Positions 40,724-55,558 of a stretch of 64,000 bases of DNA are shown here, in pieces; position 1 is the stretch's first letter; each line of letters starts with the position of its first letter. The notes beneath the pieces are model-generated. The model worked only from the letters and a program-made list of their open reading frames with translations. It did not search any database and was not told where the DNA came from. This DNA comes from Spongiibacter pelagi (lineage in GTDB: Bacteria > Pseudomonadota > Gammaproteobacteria > Pseudomonadales > Spongiibacteraceae). Location of the stretch: NCBI RefSeq assembly GCF_014705705.1, contig NZ_JACXLD010000004.1:290745-354744 (forward strand), written 5' to 3'. The position numbers and the translations under genes were made by a program.

Positions 40724-41467
40724 TTAATCAGAGCTGCTCTTGTTTGGCACTACTTCCCAAAACATTGATTCCCAAGACTGGGCTTTGCGAAGCTCAGGGC
40801 GTGCATGATCATTCAAATATCTGCGGAACATCGGGCGGCCAATATCCTCTGCGCCCATGCTGTACAGATAGTCATTGCCAACCTGACAATCAATCATTAC
40901 AAAGCCTTCGGCTTGCAGGTGTTCGCAGAGATGAACCAGTGCGATTTTTGATGCGCTGGGAGCGCGACTAAACATCGACTCGCCAAAAAAGATATTGCCG
41001 ATCGCCAAGCCGTAAAGGCCGCCAACTAACCGTTCCTCTTGCCAAACCTCAATCGAATGGGCCCAGCCGAGCTGGTGCATTTGCTTATACGCCCGTTTCA
41101 TCGCCGTGGTAATCCACGTTCCTTCGCGCTTTTGGGTTAGTTCAGAACAGGACTCAATGACCGCATCAAACGCGGAATCAAAGCGAATTGTGAAGGCATC
41201 TTGCCGAAGCTGCTTTCTCAGGCTGCGACTAATATGAATACGTTCAGGAAATAACACGGCGCGGGGCTCAGGTGACCACCATAAAATAGGCTGGCCTTGC
41301 TCGTACCAAGGAAAGATACCGTGTTGATAAGCGTCGAGAAGACGAGAGGGGCTGAGATCACCACCAACGGCCAAAAGTCCATTTGGCTCGGGGAGTGCGG
41401 TATCAATATCGGGAAATGCGCCGCCATCAGCAGATAGCCAGGGAATATCGATTGGCTGATCGCTCAT
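40724..41467 (-). CDS. aat: Leucyl/phenylalanyl-tRNA--protein transferase
   Basis: A 247-residue transferase adding Leu or Phe to proteins starting with Lys or Arg. The core has GLLAVGGDLSPSRLLDAYQHGIFPWY and ILWWSPEPRAVL at the N-terminal side, and GNIFFGESMFS with a conserved catalytic region. The ATG before SDQPIDIPWL is chosen; in-frame upstream sequence overlaps trxB and is not used. bpt follows and trxB precedes it, the Pseudomonas order. Confidence 0.95.
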   Translation of the reverse strand: MSDQPIDIPWLSADGGAFPDIDTALPEPNGLLAVGGDLSPSRLLDAYQHGIFPWYEQGQPILWWSPEPRAVLFPERIHISRSLRKQLRQDAFTIRFDSAFDAVIESCSELTQKREGTWITTAMKRAYKQMHQLGWAHSIEVWQEERLVGGLYGLAIGNIFFGESMFSRAPSASKIALVHLCEHLQAEGFVMIDCQVGNDYLYSMGAEDIGRPMFRRYLNDHARPELRKAQSWESMFWEVVPNKSSSD

Positions 41468-41511
41468 AACGGCGCAATTTACCTTATTTACTAAAACCGA
41501 TTGTTTAAAAC

Positions 41512-45017
<3,506 letters not shown>

Positions 45018-45078
45018 TTAAGTTTGGATACAGGTTCGCGGCGCTACGCTGAACCAAATTCCTCAGAGTAACGATGTA

Positions 45079-45705
45079 ATGCGATTTCTTTTAAGCGGTT
45101 TTGTTCTTCTATGTGCAGGGTTTTCAGTTCATGCGGCCTCGAATAATGCCGCTGAACAGCTACAAATGCTGTTGGCCAAAAACCAAACTATTCAAGCCAG
45201 CTTTGAACAAACGGTCAGCAGTGAAGAAGGGGATGTACTTCAGCAGAGTCAAGGTGCCATCGCCTTATCCCGCCCCAATCATTTTCGCTGGGAAAGCACC
45301 GAGCCGTTTCATTACCTAGTCATTGGCAATGGCAAAACCCTGTGGCGATATGATGCCGATCTGGAGCAGCTCGACGTTGAACCCTTTGATGCGCAATTGG
45401 CTGACACCCCGGCGTTAATCTTTTCCGCGTCGCCTGAAGCCTTAACGGCGGCCTACCAAATTAGCAAAAATGAAAAAGCCGCAGCGGGTGTCGACGAGTT
45501 TATTCTGCTTCCCAATGCCTCTGGCTTGTTCTCCGAGCTGAGATTGCAATTCAAAAATGGCGGTTTAGTTGAGATGCAACTGGTAGACAATCTGCAACAA
45601 CACTCCCGCATTCTCTTTAAAAAGGCCAAGTACAATATCAAGCTGAATGAAAGCTTGTTTCGTTTTGACGACAGCCCTGAAGCTCTCGAACGCCTTTCAC
45701 AATAG
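45079..45705 (+). CDS. lolA: Outer-membrane lipoprotein carrier LolA
   Basis: A 208-residue periplasmic protein with a signal peptide (MRFLLSGFVLLCAGFSVHA). It carries lipoproteins from LolCDE to LolB. The mature part has the LolA pattern QASFEQTV, GAIALSRPNHFRWE, LWRYDADLEQ and FDAQLADTPALI. It is 61 bases after ftsK and followed by rarA, as in E. coli and Pseudomonas. Confidence 0.94.
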   Translation: MRFLLSGFVLLCAGFSVHAASNNAAEQLQMLLAKNQTIQASFEQTVSSEEGDVLQQSQGAIALSRPNHFRWESTEPFHYLVIGNGKTLWRYDADLEQLDVEPFDAQLADTPALIFSASPEALTAAYQISKNEKAAAGVDEFILLPNASGLFSELRLQFKNGGLVEMQLVDNLQQHSRILFKKAKYNIKLNESLFRFDDSPEALERLSQ

Positions 45706-45780
45706 CGTTTCTCAATAGTAATGCTCATCAATAGCCATGCCGATTTACTTGTTTAGCGCCAATTGTTTCAGAGGCCGACT

Positions 45781-47064
45781 ATGAGTCAGGCACCCCTTGC
45801 TGCGCGAATGCGACCAGAGAAGCTCGAAGATTATGCGGGGCAGGGCCACTTATTGGCTGAAAACAAACCGTTACGCCGCGCTATTACATCTGGCCAGATT
45901 CACTCGATGATTTTCTGGGGGCCGCCGGGTGTGGGTAAAACCACGCTGGCACAACTGATTGCTCACCATTGCGATGCGCATTTCATTACCGTGTCGGCGG
46001 TATTGGCTGGGGTAAAAGATATTCGTGCTGCGGTTGAGCAAGCTCAGCGTGAAAAGCAGTATGGCCGTTCGACCATTTTGTTTATCGATGAAGTACATCG
46101 TTTCAATAAGGCACAGCAAGATGCTTTTTTGCCCTTTGTTGAAGATGGCACCTTAATTTTTATTGGTGCGACCACCGAAAACCCGTCTTTTGAAATCAAT
46201 AATGCCTTGCTCTCGCGGGCACAGGTTTATCAATTACGGGCCTTGGACGAGGCCGCCATTCTGGGTATTTTGCAGCGCGCGGTAAGCGCACAGGGCTGGT
46301 CTGCACAGCTCGAGCAATTGCAGCAGCTTGCTTTGCAGGCAGATGGTGATGGCCGCCGCGCCTTGAATATTCTTGAAATCGCCATGGACATGGCTGAGGA
46401 CAACATCCTTACTGAAGCCTGCCTCAGTGCTGCGCTTAGTGACTACTGTCGCCGTTTTGATAAGGGCGGTGATCTTTTCTACGATCAAATATCCGCATTA
46501 CATAAAGCGGTTCGGGGTAGCTCACCCGATGCCGCGCTGTATTGGCTCACCCGAATGCTAGAGGCCGGCTGCGATCCGGTTTATGTCGCCCGCCGCCTAT
46601 TGCGTATGGCCAGTGAAGATATTGGTAATGCTGATCCTCGTGCTCTACGGGTCTGCATTGATGCTTGGGATGTGCAGGAGCGTTTAGGCAGTCCGGAAGG
46701 GGAGCTGGCCTTGGCGCAAGCCGCCTGTTACTTGGCCTGCGCGCCCAAAAGCAACGCGGTATATACCGCCTATAAAGCGGTTAAACAGGATATTGCCAGC
46801 GGCGGTAGCCATGAAGTGCCGATTCATCTGCGCAACGCACCCACCCGCTTGATGAAAGAGCAGGGCTACGGCGCCGAATATCGCTATGCCCACGATGAGC
46901 CCAATGGTTTTGCTGCGGGGGAGAATTACTTTCCTGAAGCACTTCAAAACCGAAAGTACTATCATCCGGTGGATCGCGGGCTAGAGAAGAAAATTGCTGA
47001 AAAAATCAGCCATCTCGATACGCTGAATGCGCAAAGCCCAATTCAGCGCTATCCCCGCAAATAA
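45781..47064 (+). CDS. rarA: Replication-associated recombination protein A (RarA/MgsA)
   Basis: An AAA+ ATPase of 427 residues acting at stalled replication forks. It has Walker A GPPGVGKTTLA, Walker B ILFIDEVHRF and the sensor GATTENPSF, followed by the MgsA C-terminal tetramerisation region (LYWLTRMLEAGCDPVYVARRL). The ATG at 45781 has CAGAGG six bases upstream and is preferred over an in-frame TTG at 45763. The lolA-rarA-crcB-serS order is conserved. Confidence 0.94.
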   Translation: MSQAPLAARMRPEKLEDYAGQGHLLAENKPLRRAITSGQIHSMIFWGPPGVGKTTLAQLIAHHCDAHFITVSAVLAGVKDIRAAVEQAQREKQYGRSTILFIDEVHRFNKAQQDAFLPFVEDGTLIFIGATTENPSFEINNALLSRAQVYQLRALDEAAILGILQRAVSAQGWSAQLEQLQQLALQADGDGRRALNILEIAMDMAEDNILTEACLSAALSDYCRRFDKGGDLFYDQISALHKAVRGSSPDAALYWLTRMLEAGCDPVYVARRLLRMASEDIGNADPRALRVCIDAWDVQERLGSPEGELALAQAACYLACAPKSNAVYTAYKAVKQDIASGGSHEVPIHLRNAPTRLMKEQGYGAEYRYAHDEPNGFAAGENYFPEALQNRKYYHPVDRGLEKKIAEKISHLDTLNAQSPIQRYPRK

Positions 47065-47188
47065 GGTTTCTTTGCTAAGGTTTCTTGGCAAATAACTTTC
47101 TGTCGCTCAATCATTCGCGGCGGTGCCCATACAGCCGTGATGGGTGATAAAATGCTCTCAATTTCCGGCAGATAGTGTAGAAATCTCA

Positions 47189-47557
47189 GTGTTACAACTT
47201 TTACTCATAGCCCTTGGCGGTGCAGCCGGCGCCTTAAGTCGATATGGCGTTGGCCAGTTTGCGCGGGGCTTGGTCTACCATCACTGGCCGCTGGGTACTT
47301 TTCTGGTCAATATTACGGGCTCTTTTTTAATCGGCCTGGCTTTTGTCACAATCACTGAAAAGGCCGCCATTCACTCAGATTGGCGCTATGTGTTGATTGT
47401 TGGATTTCTGGGCGCGTTCACCACGTTTTCAACCTTTTCCCTTGAAACGGTAACCATGCTGGAAGCGGGTCGCATTGGCTTGGCAATGAGTTACGCACTC
47501 AGCAGCGTGGGGCTGTGCCTGCTAGGCTGCTGGCTGGCGATCGTTATTTCAAGATAA
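47189..47557 (+). CDS. crcB: Fluoride channel CrcB/FluC
   Basis: A 122-residue four-span membrane protein that exports fluoride as a dual-topology dimer. Signatures are GGAAGALSRYGVG near the N-terminus, GTFLVNITGSFLIG, and GFLGAFTTFSTFSLE with the phenylalanine and serine/threonine residues lining the pore. The GTG at 47189 gives the family's normal length; a GTG further upstream would add 15 residues. No fluoride riboswitch is seen ahead. It lies between rarA and serS, as in Pseudomonas. Confidence 0.92.
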   Translation: MLQLLLIALGGAAGALSRYGVGQFARGLVYHHWPLGTFLVNITGSFLIGLAFVTITEKAAIHSDWRYVLIVGFLGAFTTFSTFSLETVTMLEAGRIGLAMSYALSSVGLCLLGCWLAIVISR

Positions 47558-47596
47558 TTTATTTTATATAAAACATAAAGTTGGAGTAGTTTTTAA

Positions 47597-48897
<1,301 letters not shown>

Positions 48898-48898
<1 letters not shown>

Positions 48899-50301
48899 TG
48901 GATTTTTTACCGCTATTTACCGATCTTAAACAGCGGCACTGCCTCGTTGTTGGCGGTGGTTCAGTGGCTCTGCGCAAGGCGCGGTTACTGGCCAAGGCCG
49001 GTGCGCGAGTTAATGTTGTCGCGCTTGAGATTCAGGCCGAATTAACTCAGCTTGTCAGTGATTCGGGCGGCGCGTTGTTTCAACAGGCCTATGGCGCGGA
49101 ACGGCTCGACAATATCTTTCTTGTTATCGCCGCCACCGATGATCGCGAGCTCAACAAGCAGGTCTCTGCCGATTGTCACGCCCGTAATATTCCGGTCAAT
49201 GTTGTGGATGATCCCGAGCTGTGCAGTTTTATTTTGCCCGCCATCGTTGACCGCTCACCGCTGATGATCGCGATTAGCAGCGGTGGTGCCAGTCCAGTTT
49301 TAGCGCGCTTAATTCGCAGCCGTTTGGAGAGCAGTATTCCCAGCGCCTTTGGCCGCCTCGCCAGCTTGGTGGGTAGCTTTCGCGACAAGGTCAAAAACCG
49401 GTTTGACGATATTGAGGATCGCCGCGATTTCTGGGAGCAAACCTTGCAGGGCCCCATTGCGGAAATGGTGTTTGCCGGCAAAGATCAAACTGCCGCTGAA
49501 ATGCTGCAACAAGCAATTGATAAAGCGGATGTGCGCCCCGGTGGTGAAGTCTATTTAATTGGCGCCGGCCCCGGCGATCCAGATTTAATGACCTTTAAAG
49601 CCATGCGTTTGCTGCAACGCGCCGATGTGGTGCTGTACGACCGCTTGGTGGCACCGGAAATTGTCGAATTGTCACGCAAAGATGCGGAGCGAGTTTACGT
49701 GGGTAAAGCCCGCGCAAATCACGCCGTTCCGCAAAATGATATTAATCAACTATTGGTCGATTACGCACTGCAGGGCAAAAAAGTGGCGCGCCTTAAAGGC
49801 GGCGATCCCTTTATTTTTGGTCGTGGCGGCGAAGAAATTGAGCGCTTAGCCGAGCTGCACATTCCCTTTCAAGTTGTGCCCGGTATCACCGCCGCGGCAG
49901 GGTGTGCGAGTTATTCCGGCATTCCGCTAACCCATCGAGATTACGCCCAGTCGGTACGTTTTGTTACCGGCCACCTCAAAGACGGCTCTCTAAATTTGCC
50001 CTGGGGTGAATTGGTGCATCCACAGCAAACCGTAGTGTTTTATATGGGCTTGGTGGGTTTGCCCGATATCTGCGCGCAATTGATTCAACATGGCCGGGCA
50101 GAAGACACGCCTATCGCACTGATTCAGCAGGGCACCACCCAGCATCAAAAAGTGGTGACCGGCACCTTGGGTACCATGGTTTCAATCATCGCGGATAACC
50201 CGGTGCAGGCTCCCACGCTGATTATTGTGGGCGAGGTGGTAGAGCTACGTGAAAAGCTGGCCTGGTATGAGCAGGGCGATTTGAGCAAGCCCATTCTGTA
50301 A
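48898..50301 (+). CDS. cysG: Siroheme synthase CysG
   Basis: A 467-residue trifunctional enzyme converting uroporphyrinogen III to siroheme for sulfite and nitrite reductases. Residues 1-210 are the NAD-dependent dehydrogenase/ferrochelatase part ([30 protein letters not shown]). Residues 215-460 are the SAM uroporphyrinogen methyltransferase ([35 protein letters not shown]). It overlaps serS. Its function links to sulfate assimilation under CysB, whose gene is elsewhere in the window. Confidence 0.96.
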
Positions 50302-50336
50302 TCTCACTTAATCCCAAAACAGAAGGGAAAGCGCCC

Positions 50337-51689
50337 GTGGCTGAATTTGACTACGATTTATTTGTTATTGGTGCTGGCAGTGGCGGCGTTCGTGCCGCTC
50401 GCATGTCAGCCGGTTTTGGCGCTCGTGTTGCCATAGCCGAAGAGCGCTATTACGGCGGCACCTGCGTGAATGTCGGCTGCGTTCCCAAAAAACTCTTCAG
50501 TTACGCAGCGCATTATCCAGAACATTTTAAAGATGCTAACGGCTTTGGCTGGCGTGCAAGCTCAGAGCCCCTTGATTGGCCGCGACTGCGCGATAATAAA
50601 ACTGCAGAAATTCAGCGCCTGAACGGGATTTACCTCAACCTGCTGCGCAATGCCGGTGTCGAGATTTTAGATGGTCACGCTAAGATACTTGGGCCAAATC
50701 TGGTCGAGGTGGCTGGCAAGACTTACACCGCCGAACGTATTTTGATTACTGTGGGCGGCTGGCCATTTATTCCGGATATTCCGGGCCGCGAACATGCCGT
50801 CAGCTCAAATGAAATTTTCTATCTTGAAACGCTGCCCAAGCGTGCTGTGATTGTTGGTGGGGGCTACATCGCTACCGAGTTTGCCGGCATCCTGCACGGA
50901 CTTGGCGTTGAGGTGGAATTAATCTATCGCCGCGAATTATTTCTGCGCGGTTTTGATCAAGAAATTCGCGAAAAACTCGTTGCTGAGATGCGCCAACAAG
51001 GTATTTCGCTGCGTTTTAACGAAGACGTAAGCGCCATAGAAAAAAACAGCACGGGCATGCAATTATCACTTCGGAGCGGCCAAAGTTTAGCAACCGATAT
51101 GGTGATGTACGCCACCGGACGGCGCCCCTTGCTGGATAATCTCGGCTTAGAAAATACCGAAGTCACCCTAAATACTGACGGCTTTATTCAAGTCGATGCC
51201 CATTTCCAAACCGCAGAGCCCAGTATTTACGCCTTGGGCGATGTGACCGGTGGCATGGAATTAACCCCTATTGCGCTGGCCGAAGGTATGAATTTGGCGC
51301 GCCGCCTGTTTAATAATGACCACCGGGAATTGGATTACAGCAATATTCCCACCGCAATTTTCTGTCATCCCAATGTCGCTACCGTTGGTTTAAGTGAGGA
51401 ACAGGCGCGAGAGCAATACGGTGAGATTGCCGTATTTACCTCTGATTTTCGCCATCTAAAACATACTTTAAGCGGAAATCCGACTCGCACCTTTCTCAAG
51501 CTTATTGTCGATAAACAGAGCGATAAGGTGCTTGGCGCGCATATGATGGGCGAAGAGGCCGGCGAAATCATTCAGGGCTTGGCAGTGGCTATTAAAGCCG
51601 GCGCTACCAAGGCGGATTTTGACAGCACGATTGGGATTCATCCAACCGTAGCCGAAGAGTTTGTGACGATGCGGGAAGCGGCACGCTAG
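50337..51689 (+). CDS. gor: Glutathione-disulfide reductase
   Basis: A 450-residue pyridine nucleotide-disulfide oxidoreductase. The FAD motif GAGSGGVRAAR and redox disulfide GGTCVNVGCVPKKL lie at the N-terminus, the NADPH motif is GGGYIATEFAGIL, and the C-terminal active-site histidine is in IGIHPTVAEEF. The pattern favours glutathione reductase over other family members. The start is GTG with AGAAGGGA at 8 bases. A long perfect hairpin follows its stop codon. Confidence 0.93.
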   Translation: MAEFDYDLFVIGAGSGGVRAARMSAGFGARVAIAEERYYGGTCVNVGCVPKKLFSYAAHYPEHFKDANGFGWRASSEPLDWPRLRDNKTAEIQRLNGIYLNLLRNAGVEILDGHAKILGPNLVEVAGKTYTAERILITVGGWPFIPDIPGREHAVSSNEIFYLETLPKRAVIVGGGYIATEFAGILHGLGVEVELIYRRELFLRGFDQEIREKLVAEMRQQGISLRFNEDVSAIEKNSTGMQLSLRSGQSLATDMVMYATGRRPLLDNLGLENTEVTLNTDGFIQVDAHFQTAEPSIYALGDVTGGMELTPIALAEGMNLARRLFNNDHRELDYSNIPTAIFCHPNVATVGLSEEQAREQYGEIAVFTSDFRHLKHTLSGNPTRTFLKLIVDKQSDKVLGAHMMGEEAGEIIQGLAVAIKAGATKADFDSTIGIHPTVAEEFVTMREAAR

Positions 51690-51698
51690 TTTGGTGTG

Positions 51699-51727
51699 AC
51701 GCATTTCACGCAAGGCGTGAAATGCGT
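51699..51727. terminator. 13-bp hairpin between convergent gor and prc
   Basis: ACGCATTTCACGC and GCGTGAAATGCGT form a perfect 13-bp stem with a 3-base loop (AAG) in the 60-base gap between the stop codons. There is no T run immediately after it, so it is either a bidirectional terminator of unusual form or an RNA 3'-end stabiliser. Confidence 0.5.
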
Positions 51728-51749
51728 GCTTACCGTTTAGCGGGTTTTC

Positions 51750-53885
51750 TTATCGACTTTGGGCCAGACGTTCAGCCACAAAATAGGGTTTAGCGTCGAT
51801 CAGAATCGACGCGGCTTCATGGAGATAGGGGTCGGGCTTGTCTTCATCCTTATCATTGCCTGCTTCTGCTGATGCTGCGGCGTCCTCTTCCTCCTCTTCA
51901 GCATCGAGGGTTTTCAAAAGTTCCTCACCTTTAGCAGCCCGGCGGCGGTTTTCCATTGCCAGTTGCTCAGCCTTGCGCGTATCGCGCTCTTCAATGCGCT
52001 GCTTTAAATTCAGCGACAAGGTTTTCTCGTTACGAATTTTCTCGATTTGGGCGAGGGATTCGCGCAGATAAATAAAGTCAGGATCTTTAGCTATACGCGA
52101 ATCATGGCTAGCCCGCAGCTTGGGAAGTGCATCCTTAAAATCGAAATAATAATTGTGTCGCGCGTGGGCGATTCGATCCCAAGCCAAGGCATTGTCCAGC
52201 GAGTTTTCACCCACTTTTTCCATGTCATAAATGGGCGGAAAAGCGATGTCTGGCAGTACGCCTCGGTTCTGGGTACTGTCACCTGAAATGCGGTAAAACT
52301 TAGACTCAGTCAGCTTTAATTGACCGTGGGGCAGGGGGTTAACCGACTGCACCGTGCCTTTGCCAAAGCTCTGTGTGCCGAGTATCAAGCCGCGCTGATA
52401 ATCCTGAATCGCACCGGCAAAAATTTCAGAAGCCGAGGCGCTCATGCGATTAATCAGCACTGCCAATGGGCCTGAATAATAGGGTGAACGACGACTCTTG
52501 CCTTCGCGAATAACGCGGGAATTGGATTGGCGAATTTGTACGGTAGGGCCTTGCTCAATAAACAATCCGACCAGCGCATTAGCTTCAGCCAGTGAGCCGC
52601 CCCCATTGTCGCGCAAATCAATCAAAATACCTTCAGCGCCCTCAGATAACAGCTCGCCGAGAATGCGGTGCACATCTCGAGTGGTGCTTCTAAAGTCCGG
52701 ATCGCCACGGCGGAATCCTTCAAAGTCGAGATAAAACGTCGGAATATCGATAACCCCGATTTTACTCATGCCGCCCTTGGCGTTGGGCAATTCAATCATC
52801 TCGCCCTTAGCGCTTTGCTCTTCCAGCTTCACCTCGTTGCGCTCGATGACAATGACCTGCCGCTCTTCATCGCTAATTGCACTGGCTGGAATCACTTCAA
52901 GGCGCACAATTGAGCCGGCGGGGCCGCGAATCTGATCCACCACGTCATCCAAACGCCAGCCAATCACATCCTGCATTTCACCCTGTTTGCCTTGAGCAAC
53001 ACCAATAATGCGGTCGGCGGGCTGAAGCTGGCCTTGTTTTTCAGCGGGGCCAGCAGGCACCAAACGCACGACTTTGGTGAAATCATCTTCAGCCTGAAGA
53101 ACGGCGCCAATGCCCTCGAGCTTGAGGCTCATATTGATCTGGAAATTCTCTGAAATACGCGGCGAGAAATAATCAGTATGGGGGTCATATAGAGAAGCAT
53201 AGGCATTAGCAAAAGACTGGAAGGCATCTTCTGATTCCAGTTGCTGCATGCGGCGCAGTTGGTTGCGGAAGCGTTTTTCCAGCAGCTCAACAATCGCGTC
53301 ATCCTCTTTGCCGGCAATTTTCAGGCTTAATACCCGGCTTTTAATTTGCTGTTTCCAGATCGCCGCTGCTTCATTGCCATTTTTTGGCCACGGAGCCTCA
53401 CTGCGATCGAGTGGCATTGCTTCCTTAGAAGTGAAATCAAAACTACTGATTAGCTCAGGCAAGCCGCCCAACACTGAATCTAAACGCTGAATCACGCGCT
53501 CACGGTAGCGATTAAAAATCACGAAAGCGTCGCTAAGCTGGCCCTGTTTTAATTGATCATCAAATTTGAGGCGATATTTCTCAAACTCTTGAATATCTGA
53601 TTGCAGAAAAAACTGCCGCCCCGGATCAAGGTCTTCAAGATAAACATCGAGTAATTTAGAGGAGAGGGCATCATCAATTGAAAGCTGAACATAGTGACGC
53701 CGCTGAAGTTGGTTGAGCATGTCGCGGATAGCATCCTGCTGACTTTCCTCAGCCTGCAAGGCCGTAATAGTTGCGGCAAAGCTTGGAGCCGTGAGGGTGA
53801 CAAGCAGAGAAAGGACTGCTAACCACTGAAAAACGCCGCGCGATCTGAATGGGCTTCGGTACAACTTCAATGGAATTACCTTCAT
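51750..53885 (-). CDS. prc: Tail-specific protease Prc (Tsp)
   Basis: A 711-residue periplasmic S41 protease that trims proteins with nonpolar C-termini and controls peptidoglycan hydrolases. A signal peptide (VFQWLAVLSLLVTLTAPSFA) is present. A PDZ domain lies at about 245-330, and the catalytic domain has Ser484 in SASASE and Lys509 in SFGKGTVQ, spaced 25 residues as in E. coli Tsp. The C-terminus carries an acidic stretch (DAEEEEEDAAAS) that could be variable. It is divergent from a ketosteroid isomerase gene. Confidence 0.94.
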   Translation of the reverse strand: MKVIPLKLYRSPFRSRGVFQWLAVLSLLVTLTAPSFAATITALQAEESQQDAIRDMLNQLQRRHYVQLSIDDALSSKLLDVYLEDLDPGRQFFLQSDIQEFEKYRLKFDDQLKQGQLSDAFVIFNRYRERVIQRLDSVLGGLPELISSFDFTSKEAMPLDRSEAPWPKNGNEAAAIWKQQIKSRVLSLKIAGKEDDAIVELLEKRFRNQLRRMQQLESEDAFQSFANAYASLYDPHTDYFSPRISENFQINMSLKLEGIGAVLQAEDDFTKVVRLVPAGPAEKQGQLQPADRIIGVAQGKQGEMQDVIGWRLDDVVDQIRGPAGSIVRLEVIPASAISDEERQVIVIERNEVKLEEQSAKGEMIELPNAKGGMSKIGVIDIPTFYLDFEGFRRGDPDFRSTTRDVHRILGELLSEGAEGILIDLRDNGGGSLAEANALVGLFIEQGPTVQIRQSNSRVIREGKSRRSPYYSGPLAVLINRMSASASEIFAGAIQDYQRGLILGTQSFGKGTVQSVNPLPHGQLKLTESKFYRISGDSTQNRGVLPDIAFPPIYDMEKVGENSLDNALAWDRIAHARHNYYFDFKDALPKLRASHDSRIAKDPDFIYLRESLAQIEKIRNEKTLSLNLKQRIEERDTRKAEQLAMENRRRAAKGEELLKTLDAEEEEEDAAASAEAGNDKDEDKPDPYLHEAASILIDAKPYFVAERLAQSR

Positions 53886-54039
53886 GTTAACGTTATCGGT
53901 ATATAGAGCCGTTATTTAGGCTCTCTTGGATATTACAGGTCAATTTCTCTCTATTTCCAGCTTTTATAAGCCATTTAGTTGATATTTTGCCGTCATCGAA
54001 CAGGTTAGGCTTCTCGGCTCTGATCTTGGAGCTATAAAA

Positions 54040-54411
54040 ATGTCTCAAAACCCCAAAATCCTTGCCGTTGAAAACTATATTCAGGGACTTTGCGAGAGCA
54101 ATCTGGATAAAATTCTTTCGCTTTACGCTGACGATGCCACCGTTGAAGACCCCGTGGGCACCGAACCCAGAAAAGGCATGGCGGCTATTACTGAGTTCTA
54201 TAATATGGCGATAAGTTCCAAAATTACCGCGAAGCTAGAAGGCCCAGTGCGGATCGCTGGCCCCCATGCGCTGTTTCCGTTCTCGATCACCATGGACTTT
54301 GGCGAAAGCACCATGAATATTGATGTGATTGATCAATTTACCTTCAATGATGACAATAAAATCATCAGCATGAAGGCCTTCTGGGGCGAAGAAAACTCGC
54401 GGATGTCTTAA
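54040..54411 (+). CDS. Steroid delta-isomerase (ketosteroid isomerase)
   Basis: A 123-residue NTF2-fold protein strongly resembling Comamonas delta5-3-ketosteroid isomerase. The catalytic residues are all in place: Tyr13 (ENYIQGL), general base Asp37 (VEDPVGTEP) and Asp98 (VIDQFTF), matching Tyr14, Asp38 and Asp99. It should move the double bond of delta5-3-ketosteroids. It stands alone, between prc (divergent) and modC (convergent), without other steroid genes in view. It fits steroid-degrading relatives in this group. Confidence 0.87.
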   Translation: MSQNPKILAVENYIQGLCESNLDKILSLYADDATVEDPVGTEPRKGMAAITEFYNMAISSKITAKLEGPVRIAGPHALFPFSITMDFGESTMNIDVIDQFTFNDDNKIISMKAFWGEENSRMS

Positions 54412-54435
54412 CTATTCTTCAAGAAGGGTTGAGCT

Positions 54436-55554
54436 TTAACGGGCAATCGCCACTGATTTAATTTGTGCCCAAACGCTAATGCCCTCACGCAGCTGAAGCT
54501 TTTCGAGAGACAGCTGGGTGATGGCGGCAAATAACACCTGCTCGCCCACTTTCAACGTTACTACCGCCGTGCCTGTCGCACTGTTGAGTTGAATGGCATC
54601 AATAATGGCGGGCAAGCGATTCAGAATGCTGGAGTCGTCGTGATTGCTCAGGGCAATACTCACATCCCTTGCCAGCACTCTGAGGCGTAAGCTTTTGCCC
54701 TTTGTCTCTGCCCCGGCTTTAATCCACAAAGATTGTTGCCCGCCGGGTATTTCTGCGCGCATTAGCGGCCCGTTATTATGATTTTCAACGGCAATAACAT
54801 CGAGCAGGGCGCTGGGTTCATCGCTGTCCTGTAGCGGACTTTCCAGGCGATTAAAAATAGCAAGCGTACTGCCAGACTCAATTAACTTGCCATCTTCAAG
54901 AACTAGCACCCGGTCTGCAAGTCGGACAAGCTCGTCGAGAGAATGGGTGACATAAAGAATCGCAATCTGAAATTGCGCGGCTAATTGCTCAAGATAGGGT
55001 AGAATTTCTCGCTTGCGCGGCTGATCCAAAGCGGAAAGCGGCTCATCCATCAATAACACTTGGGGCCGGGTTAAAAGCGCTCTGGCAATACTCACTCTTT
55101 GCTCTTCGCCACCGGATAATTGGGCGGGCATGCGCGCCAGTAAATGGCCGATTCCCATTGTAGATAAGACCTTGTCATAAAAGGCCTGATCTCGGCCCGG
55201 AGTGCGTCGCGACTCACCATAAGCCAGATTTTGCGCCACAGTTAAATGGGTAAATAAGCTGGGAGCCTGACTTACATAAGCAAGATCGCGCTTAAAAGTA
55301 GGAAGGGTATAACGCTCATCTTGCCAAATCTTTTCAGCCACCGCGCAATGGCCTTTAGCCTTGGGTTCAAGCCCCGCTATACAGCGAAGCAGCGTGGTTT
55401 TACCCGAGCCAGAAGGACCATAAATCGCTGTAACTCCCTGAAGCGGCAGGGTAGCTTTTATCTTGAGCTGAAACTCAGCGGCTTTATTCTTTGCGCTATG
55501 CTGTAAGGCAAAGTCAAAGGACAAGCACACTTCATGGGTCTGCGTTTCAGTCAT
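54436..55554 (-). CDS. modC: Molybdate ABC transporter ATP-binding protein ModC
   Basis: A 372-residue ABC ATPase with Walker A GPSGSGKTTLLR, the signature LSGGEEQRVSIARAL and Walker B VLLMDEPLSALD. The C-terminal part is a TOBE/mop regulatory domain that binds molybdate (LRLRVLARDVSIAL). It energises ModB, whose gene ends four bases upstream. No ModE gene is in view. The gene order modA-modB-modC is standard. Confidence 0.94.
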   Translation of the reverse strand: MTETQTHEVCLSFDFALQHSAKNKAAEFQLKIKATLPLQGVTAIYGPSGSGKTTLLRCIAGLEPKAKGHCAVAEKIWQDERYTLPTFKRDLAYVSQAPSLFTHLTVAQNLAYGESRRTPGRDQAFYDKVLSTMGIGHLLARMPAQLSGGEEQRVSIARALLTRPQVLLMDEPLSALDQPRKREILPYLEQLAAQFQIAILYVTHSLDELVRLADRVLVLEDGKLIESGSTLAIFNRLESPLQDSDEPSALLDVIAVENHNNGPLMRAEIPGGQQSLWIKAGAETKGKSLRLRVLARDVSIALSNHDDSSILNRLPAIIDAIQLNSATGTAVVTLKVGEQVLFAAITQLSLEKLQLREGISVWAQIKSVAIAR

Positions 55555-55558
55555 GAGA

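Noticed and set aside
47065..47188. Possible fluoride riboswitch before crcB
   Set aside because: The region does not show the expected conserved segments; a match was looked for and not found.
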